DNA of 64,000 nt from Delftia tsuruhatensis NBRC 16741 (GTDB lineage Bacteria; Pseudomonadota; Gammaproteobacteria; Burkholderiales; Burkholderiaceae_C), in the NCBI RefSeq assembly GCF_001571325.1, contig NZ_BCTO01000019.1, positions 1-64,000 of the forward strand. Direction: 5' to 3'. Under the pieces are notes generated by a model. The model had not been told where the DNA came from, did no database searches, and saw only the letters and a list, made by a program, of their open reading frames with translations. The position numbers and the translations under genes are program-made. Below, one piece after another: positions 36,317-44,750 of the stretch. Every line of letters begins with the position of its first letter. Within the stretch, counting starts at the first letter, position 1.

Positions 36317-37309
36317 TCACTGCACGGTGATGCCGTTGGCCTTGACCACGGCATCCCAGCGCTCGCGCTCGGCGGCCACGAAGCCCGTGAAGGCGGCGGA
36401 GGAACTGCCCACGGGCGTCAGGCCCAGTTTCTCCAGGCTGGCGCGCGTGGCCGGCAGGGCCAGGGCCTTTTGCACCAGGTCCTGCAGCTTCTGCACGGTC
36501 TCGGGCGCGGTGCCGGCGGGCAGGAAGAAGCCGTTCCACTCCGTGACCTCGAAGCCCTTGATGCCGCTTTCCGCCACCGTGGGCACGTCGGGCAGGTCCG
36601 GCATGCGCTTGGCCGAGGACACGGCCAGCGCCTTGAGCTTGCCGCCCTTGACATAGTTGATGCTGGAGGCGGCGTTGGCAAAGTACACATCGACCTGGCC
36701 GCCCATGACATCGACGATGGCGGGCGCCCCGCCCTTGTAGGGAACGTGGACGGCATCGAACTTGGCGTCTGCCTTGAGCAGTTCCGTCGCCATCTGGGCC
36801 AGGCTGCCCGGGCCGTAGGAGGCATAGGTGAGCCTGCCGGGCTTTTGCCGCGCGGCATTCATGAAGTCGGCCAGGCTGTTGTAGGGCGAGGACGGCGCCG
36901 CCACGAGGATGTTGGGCACGCTGATGGCCTGGGACACGGCAATGAAGTCCTTGGCCGGGTCATAGGGCAGCTTGCGCAACGCGGGGTTGATGGCGAAGGA
37001 CGATGCGTCATACAGCACCGTATAGCCGTCGGCCTTGGCACGCGCCACGAGGGCGGCGCCGATGGCGCCGCTGGCGCCGGCCTTGTTGTCCACCACCACG
37101 GTCTGGCCCGAGACCTCGCCCAGCGCCTTGGCGATGATGCGCGCCGCATTGTCCGCACCGCCGCCGGCCGAGAACGGCACGACGACCGTGATGGCCTGCG
37201 CGGCCGGATAGTCGGCCGCATGCAGCGTGCCCTGGAAAAGTCCCAGTCCCAGGCCCAGCCCCAAGGCCAGCACCGTCATGGCGGGCCGCAATGTCTTGAT
37301 CTTCTTCAC
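36317..37309 (-). CDS. Bug (TctC) family periplasmic binding protein
   Basis: A 330-residue secreted solute receptor with a signal peptide (LALGLGLGLGLFQGTLHA) and Bug landmarks: YPAAQAITVVVPFSAGGGADN, VDNKAGASGAIGAALVA, FDAVHVPYKGGAPAIVDVMGG and MPDLPDVPTVAESG. It is the last gene of the leftward cluster starting at 41395, 63 bases after the amidohydrolase. Two Bug receptors in one cluster suggest related carboxylate ligands. The ligand is not known. Confidence 0.92.
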   Translation of the reverse strand: MKKIKTLRPAMTVLALGLGLGLGLFQGTLHAADYPAAQAITVVVPFSAGGGADNAARIIAKALGEVSGQTVVVDNKAGASGAIGAALVARAKADGYTVLYDASSFAINPALRKLPYDPAKDFIAVSQAISVPNILVAAPSSPYNSLADFMNAARQKPGRLTYASYGPGSLAQMATELLKADAKFDAVHVPYKGGAPAIVDVMGGQVDVYFANAASSINYVKGGKLKALAVSSAKRMPDLPDVPTVAESGIKGFEVTEWNGFFLPAGTAPETVQKLQDLVQKALALPATRASLEKLGLTPVGSSSAAFTGFVAAERERWDAVVKANGITVQ

Positions 37310-37372
37310 GTTTCTGTCTCCTGTTGCTCCATGGTGAAAACCTGGGCTGCGAGGCTTGCGTGCCCCGCGCCC

Positions 37373-38221
37373 TCAATCGAATCCGTACAGCTCGGCGGCG
37401 TTGTCCACCAGCACGCGGGCGCGCAGCGCCGCATCGGAAATCCAGCGTGACAACAAGGCCAGCAGCATCGGGGTCTGCGGCGGATGGGCAGCTTCGGTGA
37501 CATGGGGCCAGTCGCTGCCCCAGACCAGGCGCTGCGGGGCCTCGGCCACCCAGGCCTGCGCCAGCGCGTCGCAGTCGGCATAGCCTGCGGCCAGGCCCGC
37601 CCGGCTGTTCAGATACGGGCCCGAGAGCTTGACCCAGGCCCTGCCCTGCTGCACCAGCCCACGGACCACACCGAAGGCGGGCTGGTGCACGCCTGCGCCG
37701 TCAGTGCTGTCAGCCAGCCGCGCCATGTGGTCGAACACCAGGGTGCATGGCAGCCGCTGCAGCAGCGCCGCATGGGCCTCGATCTGGCTGGCCAGCCAGT
37801 GCAGCTGCACATGCCAGCCCAGCGCGGCAATGCGCTCGGCCAACGGCTCCAGCATGTCCAGCCGCACGGCTGCATCGTGCTCGGTATGCAGCGAAAAGCG
37901 GATGCCGCGAATGCCGCCGTCATGCAGCGCCTGCAACTGGGCGTCGGTGATCTCGGGGTGCACTACGGCAATGCCGCGCGTGCTTGCTGCGCCCAGCGAC
38001 TGGATGGCGTGCAGCGTGGCCCGGTTGTCCGTGCCATGCGCACGCGGCTGGACGATGACGGCGCGCTCCAGCCCCATGGCGCCGCGCAGCTGCGCATAGT
38101 CGGCCGCCGTGGCATGGGCGCGCATGGCCTGCGGAGCCTCGGCCCAAAAACGCGTACCAAAGCGCGGATCGAAGACGTGCAGATGGGCGTCGCAGGCGCC
38201 TGCGGGCAGTGCCTGCATCAA
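37373..38221 (-). CDS. Amidohydrolase-family protein, 2-pyrone-4,6-dicarboxylate hydrolase-like
   Basis: A 282-residue TIM-barrel hydrolase. CDAHLHVFDPRFG opens the barrel, HPEITDAQLQAL and GIRGIRFSLH mark inner strands, HWLASQIEAH follows, and LVWGSDWPHVTEA near the C-terminus carries the catalytic Asp. This pattern fits the LigI/COG3618 group, which hydrolyses lactones such as 2-pyrone-4,6-dicarboxylate. The start overlaps the CoA-transferase stop by four bases. In this cluster the real substrate could be another lactone; function is family-level only. Confidence 0.85.
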   Translation of the reverse strand: MMQALPAGACDAHLHVFDPRFGTRFWAEAPQAMRAHATAADYAQLRGAMGLERAVIVQPRAHGTDNRATLHAIQSLGAASTRGIAVVHPEITDAQLQALHDGGIRGIRFSLHTEHDAAVRLDMLEPLAERIAALGWHVQLHWLASQIEAHAALLQRLPCTLVFDHMARLADSTDGAGVHQPAFGVVRGLVQQGRAWVKLSGPYLNSRAGLAAGYADCDALAQAWVAEAPQRLVWGSDWPHVTEAAHPPQTPMLLALLSRWISDAALRARVLVDNAAELYGFD

Positions 38222-39381
38222 CAGCCCTCTTGCGCGGCGGCCTTCAGGGCCTCGGTATGCTGGCCCAGCGTGGGCGCGGCAAAGGCCGGCGGGCCGGGCG
38301 TGCGGTCGAACTCCACGGCGCCGGCAAAGCCCCGGTAGCTGCCCAGGGTCGGGTGCTCGAAGCGGGTGACCATGCCCTCGGCCTGCACCTGCGGGTCGTC
38401 GAACATGTCTTCCACCGTGCGCGCCGCCGCGCAGGGCACTTCCTCACCGAACAAGGCCTCCCATTCCAGCGCGCTGCGCCCTGCCAATGCCTGGCGCAGC
38501 AGCGGCACCAGCACGTCGCGGTGCTGGGCGCGCTTGCGCACGGAGTCGTAGCGCTCGTCGCCGGCCAGCTCGGGCAGCCCCAGCTTGCGGCACAGCGCCT
38601 CCCAGAAATGTGCGGTATTGGCCGAGATGTAGAGATGTCCTTCACGCGTCGGGTGGATGCCCGTGATGCCGCCGGAGCGCATGTCGCGCCCTACCTCGCG
38701 CGGCTCGCCCTCGGCCCAGACCATGCGTGCGGACTGCATGGTCAGTGCCGCGCGCAGCAGCGACACGCCCACATGCTGGCCCAGCCCGCTTTTCTCGCGC
38801 TCGTACAGCGCCGACGACACGCCGCCCGCCACCAGGGCCGAGGCGTAGTAGTCCACCACGGAGCCGTAGAGAATCTCGGGCGGCCCGCCAGCCTTGCCCT
38901 GCATGGCGCACATCCCGGTCATGGTCTGCAGCACCTGGTCGTAACCCGCCTTGGCCTTGAGCGGACCCCGGCTGCCGTAGCCGGTGACGCTGCAATAGAC
39001 GAGGCGTGGGTTGATGGCGGCCAACTGCGCAAAACCGATGCCCAGCCGCTCGGGCACGCCGGGCCGGAAGTTGTGGACCAGCACATCGGCCTCGCGCACC
39101 AGGCGCAGCAGCACGGCGTGGTCGGCCTCGTTCTTCAGGTCCAGCACCATGCCCCACTTGCTGCGGTTCACGCCCAGGAAGGCGCGGCTTTCGGCCTCCA
39201 GCGTGGACGGGTACTTGCGCAGGTTGTCGCCCACGGGCGGCTCGACCTTGATCACCTCGGCGCCCTGGTCCGCCAGCAGCGAGCAGCCATACGGCCCCGC
39301 GATATAGGCGCTCAGGTCCAGCACGCGCACGCCGCTGAGCGGGCCTTTCGGCCCCTGGCGTTCACCGGGCACAAAACTCAT
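38218..39381 (-). CDS. CaiB/BaiF (class III) CoA-transferase
   Basis: A 387-residue family III CoA-transferase, which moves CoA between carboxylic acids via a catalytic Asp. The N-terminal LSGVRVLDLSAYIAGPYG, ADQGAEVIKVEPPVGD and NRSKWGMVLDLKN are typical; the catalytic Asp is probably the D of GSVVDYYAS. It overlaps the downstream hydrolase by ATGA. Together with the CoA-ester lyase at 40526-41395 it suggests activation of a dicarboxylic or hydroxy acid to a CoA thioester followed by cleavage. Confidence 0.92.
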   Translation of the reverse strand: MSFVPGERQGPKGPLSGVRVLDLSAYIAGPYGCSLLADQGAEVIKVEPPVGDNLRKYPSTLEAESRAFLGVNRSKWGMVLDLKNEADHAVLLRLVREADVLVHNFRPGVPERLGIGFAQLAAINPRLVYCSVTGYGSRGPLKAKAGYDQVLQTMTGMCAMQGKAGGPPEILYGSVVDYYASALVAGGVSSALYEREKSGLGQHVGVSLLRAALTMQSARMVWAEGEPREVGRDMRSGGITGIHPTREGHLYISANTAHFWEALCRKLGLPELAGDERYDSVRKRAQHRDVLVPLLRQALAGRSALEWEALFGEEVPCAAARTVEDMFDDPQVQAEGMVTRFEHPTLGSYRGFAGAVEFDRTPGPPAFAAPTLGQHTEALKAAAQEGC

Positions 39382-39439
39382 TCGTTTCTCCTGATAGGGA
39401 AGCGGGAACGCCTGGGGCGCCTCCCGCGAGCGGCCGGGT

Positions 39440-40444
39440 TCAATCGGCCTGGATATTGCGGTCCTTGGCGAGCTGCTTCCAGCGCGCCACGTCGCTGCGG
39501 ATCACCTGTGCGAACTGCTGCGGCGTCACGGGGTTGGCAATGGCGCCTTCGCGCAGGAAGCTGGCCTGGATGGTCGGCTTGGCCAGCACCTGGTTCACGG
39601 CCTGGTTGAGGCGGTCCACGATGTCGGCTGGCGTGCCCGCAGGCGCCAGCAGCCCCCACCACAGATCGAATTCGTAGCCCGGGATGGCCGTTGCCATGGG
39701 CGTCAGGTCCGGCGCAATGGGGCTGGGCTTGAGACTGGTGATGCCGATGGCGCGCAGCTTGCCGTTGCGCACCATGGGCAGGATGGACGGGCCACTGGAG
39801 ACCAGCATCTGCACCTGGTTGCCGATCACATCGGTCACGGCCGGACCCTGGCCCTTGTAGGGCACATGCATGATGTCCATGCCCGGCACCATGGAGCGCA
39901 TCATCTCGGTCGCGAAGTGGTTGATGCTGCCGGTGCCCGAGGTGGCGTAGTTGAACTGGCCCGGGCTGGCCTTGATGGCGCGCACCAGATCCTGCGGCGT
40001 CCTGGCCGGGAATTCGTTGTTCACGGCCACCACCAGCGGGCCCTTGGCAAACATGGCCACGGGCGCCAGGTCCTTGACGGGATCGAAGGGCATCTTGGCC
40101 TGCACCGCGGCATTCGTGGTCACGCTCGACGACACCGCCACCAGCGTGTAGCCGTCTGCCGCCGCCTTGGCCACCGAGGCCGTGCCGGTGTTGCCGCTGG
40201 CACCGGGCCGGTTGTCCACGATCACGGTCTGCTTGAGCAGATCGCCCATTTCCTTGGCCACCTGGCGTGCGAACACATCGTTGGAGCCTCCCGGCGGATA
40301 GGGAACCACCATGGTGATGGCCTTGGACGGGAAGGCGCCCTGCGCCATCAATCCCGGCGAAGCCAGCCCGGCCAGCGTGGCCACCGTTGCCGTGGCCGCC
40401 AGCGCCGCCAGCTTGCGCCGCGTGCGGCAATGCGAAATGCTCAT
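39440..40444 (-). CDS. Bug (TctC) family periplasmic binding protein
   Basis: A 334-residue secreted receptor with a signal peptide (LAALAATATVATLAGLASPGLMAQ) and Bug motifs: FPSKAITMVVPYPPGGSND, VDNRPGASGNTGTASVAKA, MDIMHVPYKGQGPAVTDVIG and the GYEFDLWWGLLAPAGTP lobe. The start at 40444 follows AGGAG. It sits between the CoA-ester lyase and the CoA-transferase genes, suggesting it delivers the acid they metabolise. It is distinct in sequence from the receptor at 36317-37309. Confidence 0.93.
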   Translation of the reverse strand: MSISHCRTRRKLAALAATATVATLAGLASPGLMAQGAFPSKAITMVVPYPPGGSNDVFARQVAKEMGDLLKQTVIVDNRPGASGNTGTASVAKAAADGYTLVAVSSSVTTNAAVQAKMPFDPVKDLAPVAMFAKGPLVVAVNNEFPARTPQDLVRAIKASPGQFNYATSGTGSINHFATEMMRSMVPGMDIMHVPYKGQGPAVTDVIGNQVQMLVSSGPSILPMVRNGKLRAIGITSLKPSPIAPDLTPMATAIPGYEFDLWWGLLAPAGTPADIVDRLNQAVNQVLAKPTIQASFLREGAIANPVTPQQFAQVIRSDVARWKQLAKDRNIQAD

Positions 40445-40525
40445 GTCTTTGTCTCCTGTACTGCTTCTTGTCGTTGTGGTGCCCGGCATGCAGGACGCCG
40501 GTACACCGGAATGCCAGAACCCTAT

Positions 40526-41395
40526 TCAGGCCACCAGCAGCCCCTGTGCATGCGCCGCAGCCACGATGGCCTGGGCACGCAGCACAAAGGGCTTGTCCAC
40601 CATCTTTCCGTCCACCACATAGGCGCCCAGCGCATTGGCGTCAGCCTCGCGGGCCGCCTGGACCACCTTCAGCGAGTGGGAAATCTCCTGCTCGGTCGGC
40701 TGGTAGACCGCATTGGCCAGCGCAACCTGGCTGGGGTGTATGCACGTCTTGCCCAGAAAGCCCAGGCCGCGCGACAGCCGCGCCTCGGCGCTGAAGCCGT
40801 CGCTGTCGCGGATGTCGGCAAAGGCGCCGTCATAGGCATAGATGCCTGCCTCGGCAGCGGCCATGCGCACGGCAAGCAGCACCTGGGCAATGGCGGCGGG
40901 CTCGCGCCGGTTCACGCCAAAGGGCTCGAACAGGTCGCCCAGCCCCATCTGCAGGCCGGCCACGCTGGCGTGGGCGCTGGCCAGTTCGGCAGCGCAGCGC
41001 AGGGCGCGGGGTGTTTCGATGTTGAGCAGCAGGCCAGGCGCCTGGGGCACGCCGTTGGCATCTGCCGCCTCGGCAATGCGCTGTGCGGCCTCGCGCACCT
41101 GCTGCACGGTCTCGGGCTTGGGCAGGTTGATGAGGTGCACGCCGTCGCGCACCATCTCGGCGATGTCGGCGCCGAAATGCGGCGTATCCATGGCGTTGAC
41201 ACGCACGATCAGCGTCTTGCCGTGGCCCCGGCTTTCAGGGCTGAGCAGGAAGCTGCGCAGCAGGCCGCGCGCCTCGTCCTTGCGGGCTTCGGCCACCGCG
41301 TCCTCCAGGTCGAAGGACAGCGCGTCGGCCTCGCCGGCCAGTGCCTTGGCGAACAGCTCGGGACGCGATGCGGGAACAAACAGTTTGCTTCTCAT
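40526..41395 (-). CDS. HpcH/HpaI-CitE family CoA-ester lyase
   Basis: A 289-residue TIM-barrel lyase like citrate lyase beta subunit, malyl-CoA and citramalyl-CoA lyases. Landmarks are RSKLFVPASRPELFAKALA, ALSFDLEDAVAEARKDEAR, LIVRVNAMDTPHFGADI, LLLNIETPRALRCAAELA, LGLGDLF-type LQMGLGDLFEPFGV and GKTCIHPSQVALANAVY. It is a single-domain enzyme without citrate lyase alpha or gamma neighbours, so it probably cleaves a free acyl-CoA. An alternative start is ATG 41404. It is the first gene of the leftward cluster, divergent from a LysR gene. Confidence 0.9.
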   Translation of the reverse strand: MRSKLFVPASRPELFAKALAGEADALSFDLEDAVAEARKDEARGLLRSFLLSPESRGHGKTLIVRVNAMDTPHFGADIAEMVRDGVHLINLPKPETVQQVREAAQRIAEAADANGVPQAPGLLLNIETPRALRCAAELASAHASVAGLQMGLGDLFEPFGVNRREPAAIAQVLLAVRMAAAEAGIYAYDGAFADIRDSDGFSAEARLSRGLGFLGKTCIHPSQVALANAVYQPTEQEISHSLKVVQAAREADANALGAYVVDGKMVDKPFVLRAQAIVAAAHAQGLLVA

Positions 41396-41440
41396 GGCCC
41401 GCATTGTGGGCGGCAGAAAGCCAAGAGAAACACATGTAAT

Positions 41441-41461
41441 ATTTGTTCAAACCACACAAAT
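41441..41461. promoter_or_regulatory. Candidate LysR operator
   Basis: ATTTGT (41441-41446) and ACAAAT (41456-41461) form a perfect dyad with nine bases between, containing the T-N11-A core (T41444 to A41456) typical of LysR sites. It lies in the 75-base gap between the divergent lyase and LysR gene starts. Confidence 0.65.
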
Positions 41462-41470
41462 TCTTTGTTT

Positions 41471-42388
41471 ATGGAAACCAGCTACCTGCACAGCTTCCTG
41501 CTTGTGGTGGAGACCGGCTCCATGGCCGAGGCCGCGCGGCGCCTGGATATCACGGCCGCCGCCGTGGCCCAGCAGATCCGCATCCTCGAGCGCGAGTTCG
41601 ACGCACCCCTGCTGGCCCGCGCAGGCCGCACCGTGCTGCCCACCCCGGCCGGCCACCGCCTGGCCCAATCCGCGCCGCAGTTGCTGCGCGAACTGGCCAA
41701 TGCCAAGACCCATGTCAGCCAGGAAGGCACGGCCGGGGAACTGGTCATAGGCACCATCAACACGGCGCTGCACAGCCTGCTGCCCGACATCCTGGCCGGC
41801 TTCGTGAAGAAGTGCCCTGACGCCAAGGTGTTCCTGCGGTCGGCCACCACGCGCGAGCTGTACGAGGCCGTGCGGCAGGGCGAGCTGGATGCGGCGGTCT
41901 GCCTGCACCCCTCGTTCGCCCTGGCCAAGACCTTCGACTGGACACTGCTGCGCGAGGAGCCGCTGGTGCTGCTGGTGCCGCGCCAGCTGGCGCACCTGGA
42001 CCCGCACACGCTGCTGCGCACCCAGCCGCTGATCCGCTATGACCGCAGCCTGGGCGGCGGCCAGATGGTGGAGCGCTACCTGCGCGCCGCGCAGATCGCT
42101 CCACAGGAGCGCTTTGAACTGAGCTCGCTGGTGGCGATTGCCATGATGGTGGACAGGGGCCTGGGCGTCTCCCTGGTGCCCGACACGGCCCTGAACCTGC
42201 CCGATGGCCAGGGCGTGGTGCGGCTGGCCCTGCCCGAGGAATCGCAGTCGCGGCGCTTCGGTGTGATGTGGCTGCGCTCTTCGGCACGCCTGCCGCTGAT
42301 CCACAAGCTGGTGGAATGCGCGCGCACCGTGGTCAGGCAGCGCGGCGGTCCTCGCGCTGCCGCACGCGCAGCAACCAGGTCACCATAG
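41471..42388 (+). CDS. LysR-family regulator of the adjacent acid-catabolism cluster
   Basis: A 305-residue LysR regulator. The N-terminal helix-turn-helix is YLHSFLLVVETGSMAEAARR with DITAAAVAQQIRILEREFD. The effector domain contains LVIGTINTALHSLLPDILAGF and AIAMMVDRGLGVSLVPDTAL. It is divergent from the five-gene leftward cluster with a good operator in between, so it very likely controls that cluster and itself. The ATG at 41471 follows an A/T-rich leader with no clear Shine-Dalgarno. The effector is probably a cluster intermediate. Confidence 0.9.
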   Translation: METSYLHSFLLVVETGSMAEAARRLDITAAAVAQQIRILEREFDAPLLARAGRTVLPTPAGHRLAQSAPQLLRELANAKTHVSQEGTAGELVIGTINTALHSLLPDILAGFVKKCPDAKVFLRSATTRELYEAVRQGELDAAVCLHPSFALAKTFDWTLLREEPLVLLVPRQLAHLDPHTLLRTQPLIRYDRSLGGGQMVERYLRAAQIAPQERFELSSLVAIAMMVDRGLGVSLVPDTALNLPDGQGVVRLALPEESQSRRFGVMWLRSSARLPLIHKLVECARTVVRQRGGPRAAARAATRSP

Positions 42389-42397
42389 TCCGCACCT

Positions 42398-43357
42398 TCA
42401 GGACTCCGCCACGGCCGCCGTGGCAACCAGGTCCTGGAACCTGCGCAGCACCGCAGAAGCATCGCCCACGCGCGTGGCCAGATGCAGCGGAGCGGCCAGC
42501 CCCGGGCATTGCGACAGCGTGCGGTAGGCAATGCCGTCGCTGCGCAGGCGCCGCATGGAGGCCGGCACGATGGACAGCCCCAGCCCTGCCGAGACCAGGC
42601 TCAGCGTCGCCGTCATGCGCGGCGCCTCCTGCACCACGCGCGGGCTGAAACCGGCCTCCAGGCAGGCCTTGAGAATGGCGTCGTACAGGCCCTGCCCTAC
42701 CCTGCGCCGGTACAGCACGAAATCCTCCGAGGCGAGCTGCGGCAAAGGCACGGGCCGGCGCAATGGGCGTGCCAGCGCATGCCCTGCAGGCAGGGCCAGC
42801 AGCATGGGCTCCTCCAGAATCGGCACAGCCTGCAGCCCCTGGCTGCCATGCAGGGGCGAGCGCACAAAGGCCGCGTCCAGCCGCTCTTGCAGCAATGCAT
42901 CCATGAGCTCGCCCGTGCCCGCCTCCTCCAGCGCCACCGCGACGCCGGGCACCTGCTGGCGGAACATGCGCAGCACGCCGGGCACAAAGGGATGCAGTGC
43001 GGCAGAGCTGGTGAAACCCACGGCCAGCCGGCCCGTCTCGCCGCGGGCGGCACGGCCCACCACTTCGGCCAGCCCATCGGAGCGGGCAAGCAGCGCCCTG
43101 GCCTCTTCCAGCAGCGCCAGCCCCGCCGCCGTGGGCCGCACGCCGCGCGGCAGGCGCTGCACCAGCTCCACGCCCAATTCGTGCTCAAGGCCCTGCAGCA
43201 ATCGCGTCAGCGGCGGCTGCTGCATGCCCAGGCGCTCGGCCGCACGCGTGATGTGGCCTTCCTCGGCGATGGCGACAAAGGCGCGCAGTTGGCGAAGCTC
43301 GGGCACATCAATACTTTCAAGGTATGGGAAGGCTTCGATTGTGGCATTTGCAATCAT
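42398..43357 (-). CDS. LysR-family transcriptional regulator
   Basis: A 319-residue LysR protein with the helix-turn-helix LRQLRAFVAIAEEGHITRAAE followed by LGMQQPPLTRLLQGLEHELG, and a substrate-binding domain including FTSSAALHPFVPGVLRMFR and MTATLSLVSAGLGLSIVPAS. The BenM/CatM-like LRQLRAF... pattern is common in aromatic-acid regulators, but the target is unknown. It converges on the previous LysR gene (ten-base gap) and is divergent from tam by 56 bases, so it may regulate tam. Confidence 0.9.
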   Translation of the reverse strand: MIANATIEAFPYLESIDVPELRQLRAFVAIAEEGHITRAAERLGMQQPPLTRLLQGLEHELGVELVQRLPRGVRPTAAGLALLEEARALLARSDGLAEVVGRAARGETGRLAVGFTSSAALHPFVPGVLRMFRQQVPGVAVALEEAGTGELMDALLQERLDAAFVRSPLHGSQGLQAVPILEEPMLLALPAGHALARPLRRPVPLPQLASEDFVLYRRRVGQGLYDAILKACLEAGFSPRVVQEAPRMTATLSLVSAGLGLSIVPASMRRLRSDGIAYRTLSQCPGLAAPLHLATRVGDASAVLRRFQDLVATAAVAES

Positions 43358-43413
43358 GAATGGACGGATTTACGCTCGCGCCCCACAAACACACCTACCT
43401 GAAAGGCAACACG

Positions 43414-44187
43414 ATGACCTGGTCCGCAAAGCAGTACACAACGTTCGAGCAGGAACGCACCCGCCCCGTGCGCGACCTGGTGGCCGCCATTCCCGATCTG
43501 CCTGGCCACGCCGTGCGGCTGGCCGTGGACCTGGGCTGCGGCCCCGGCAACTCCACCGAGGTCCTGGCCCAGCGCTTCCCCGGCGCCACCGTGACGGGAC
43601 TGGACAATTCCGAGGACATGCTGGATGCCGCACGCAAGCGGCTGCCGGGCACGGCCTTCTGCCTGGCCGACATCGCCACCTGGCAGCCCGACCAGCCGCA
43701 GGACGTGATCCTGGCCAATGCCTCGCTGCAGTGGCTGCCCGACCACCAGCAGCTTTACCCGCGCCTTGTCAGCCACCTGGCACCCGGTGGCAGCCTGGCC
43801 GTGCAGACACCGGACAACCTGGAAGAACCGGCCCACCGGCTGGCGCGCGAAGTGGCTGCCAGCGGCCCCTGGGCCGCCACGATTGGCGATGTGCGCCACC
43901 CCGCACGTCACAGCGCGGACTTCTACTACGCCCTGCTTCGCCCGCACTGCAGCAACGTCGATGTCTGGCGCACCACCTACTTCCACCCGCTGGCGGGCGG
44001 CCATGCCGCGGTGGTTGAGTGGTTCAAGGGTTCGGCGCTGCGTCCCTTCGTCGCGCCGCTGGACGAGGAGCAAAAGGCCGGCTTCTACGCAGCGTATCTG
44101 CAGGCCATCTCCCAGGCCTACCCCGCGCTGGACGATGGCACGGTGCTGCTGCCCTTCCCCAGGCTGTTCATCGTGGCCAGCCGCTGA
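43414..44187 (+). CDS. tam: Trans-aconitate 2-methyltransferase
   Basis: A 257-residue class I SAM-dependent methyltransferase with the glycine motif VDLGCGPGNSTEVLAQRFPG, LDNSEDMLDAARKRLPG and the catalytic-region LANASLQWLPDHQQL. The overall pattern and length match Tam, which methylates trans-aconitate to prevent inhibition of aconitase. The start at 43414 (MTWSAKQYTTFEQERTRPVRD) has GAAAGG upstream. It ends 20 bases before a convergent VOC gene. Confidence 0.9.
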   Translation: MTWSAKQYTTFEQERTRPVRDLVAAIPDLPGHAVRLAVDLGCGPGNSTEVLAQRFPGATVTGLDNSEDMLDAARKRLPGTAFCLADIATWQPDQPQDVILANASLQWLPDHQQLYPRLVSHLAPGGSLAVQTPDNLEEPAHRLAREVAASGPWAATIGDVRHPARHSADFYYALLRPHCSNVDVWRTTYFHPLAGGHAAVVEWFKGSALRPFVAPLDEEQKAGFYAAYLQAISQAYPALDDGTVLLPFPRLFIVASR

Positions 44188-44206
44188 AGCAGCGCGCCTT
44201 CGGCCC

Positions 44207-44602
44207 TCAGCGCGCCGGATGCAACTCGATGAGATCCCACAGATTGCCGTAGAGGTCTTCGAACACGGCCACGGTGCCGTGGGGCTTGCGCTGGGGATCC
44301 TGCACAAAGCGCACGCCGCGCGAGCGGTAGGCCTCGAAGTCGCGCAGGCAGTCGTCTGTCTGCAGGAACAGGAACACGCGCCCGCCCGCCTGGTTGCCCA
44401 CGCGCGCGGCCTGTTCCTCATTCGTGGCGCGGGCCAGCAGCAGGCGCACACCGCCGCCACCGGGAGCCACGGTGACCCAGCGCTTGCCCTCGGACAGGGC
44501 GGCGTCCTCGATCAGCACGAAGCCCAGCGCGCCCACATAAAAGCGCAGCGCCTCGTCATAGTCGCGCACGGCGACGCTCACCTGTCCTATCACCTGGGGC
44601 AT
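44207..44602 (-). CDS. VOC/glyoxalase-fold protein
   Basis: A 131-residue single-domain vicinal oxygen chelate protein. It begins MPQVIGQVSVAVRDYDEALRFY, continues WVTVAPGGGGVRLLLARA and VFLFLQTDDCLRDFEAY, and ends with the DLYGNLWDLIELHPAR signature in which the Glu is a metal ligand. Members include glyoxalase-like enzymes and resistance proteins; the substrate is not evident. It is convergent with tam. Confidence 0.88.
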   Translation of the reverse strand: MPQVIGQVSVAVRDYDEALRFYVGALGFVLIEDAALSEGKRWVTVAPGGGGVRLLLARATNEEQAARVGNQAGGRVFLFLQTDDCLRDFEAYRSRGVRFVQDPQRKPHGTVAVFEDLYGNLWDLIELHPAR

Positions 44603-44750
44603 GGAATCCTTTGCAGCAATGGTGCGGTCCTCGGACCGCGGGGCCGCGAGGATAACGGAGCCCTGTCAATGCCCTGCCGCCCTGGCCCGTAAGCCCTGCG
44701 GCTGGCCCCACAATGGCGGCTTGCAATTGCCTCGTGAGGGACGGGAATCC

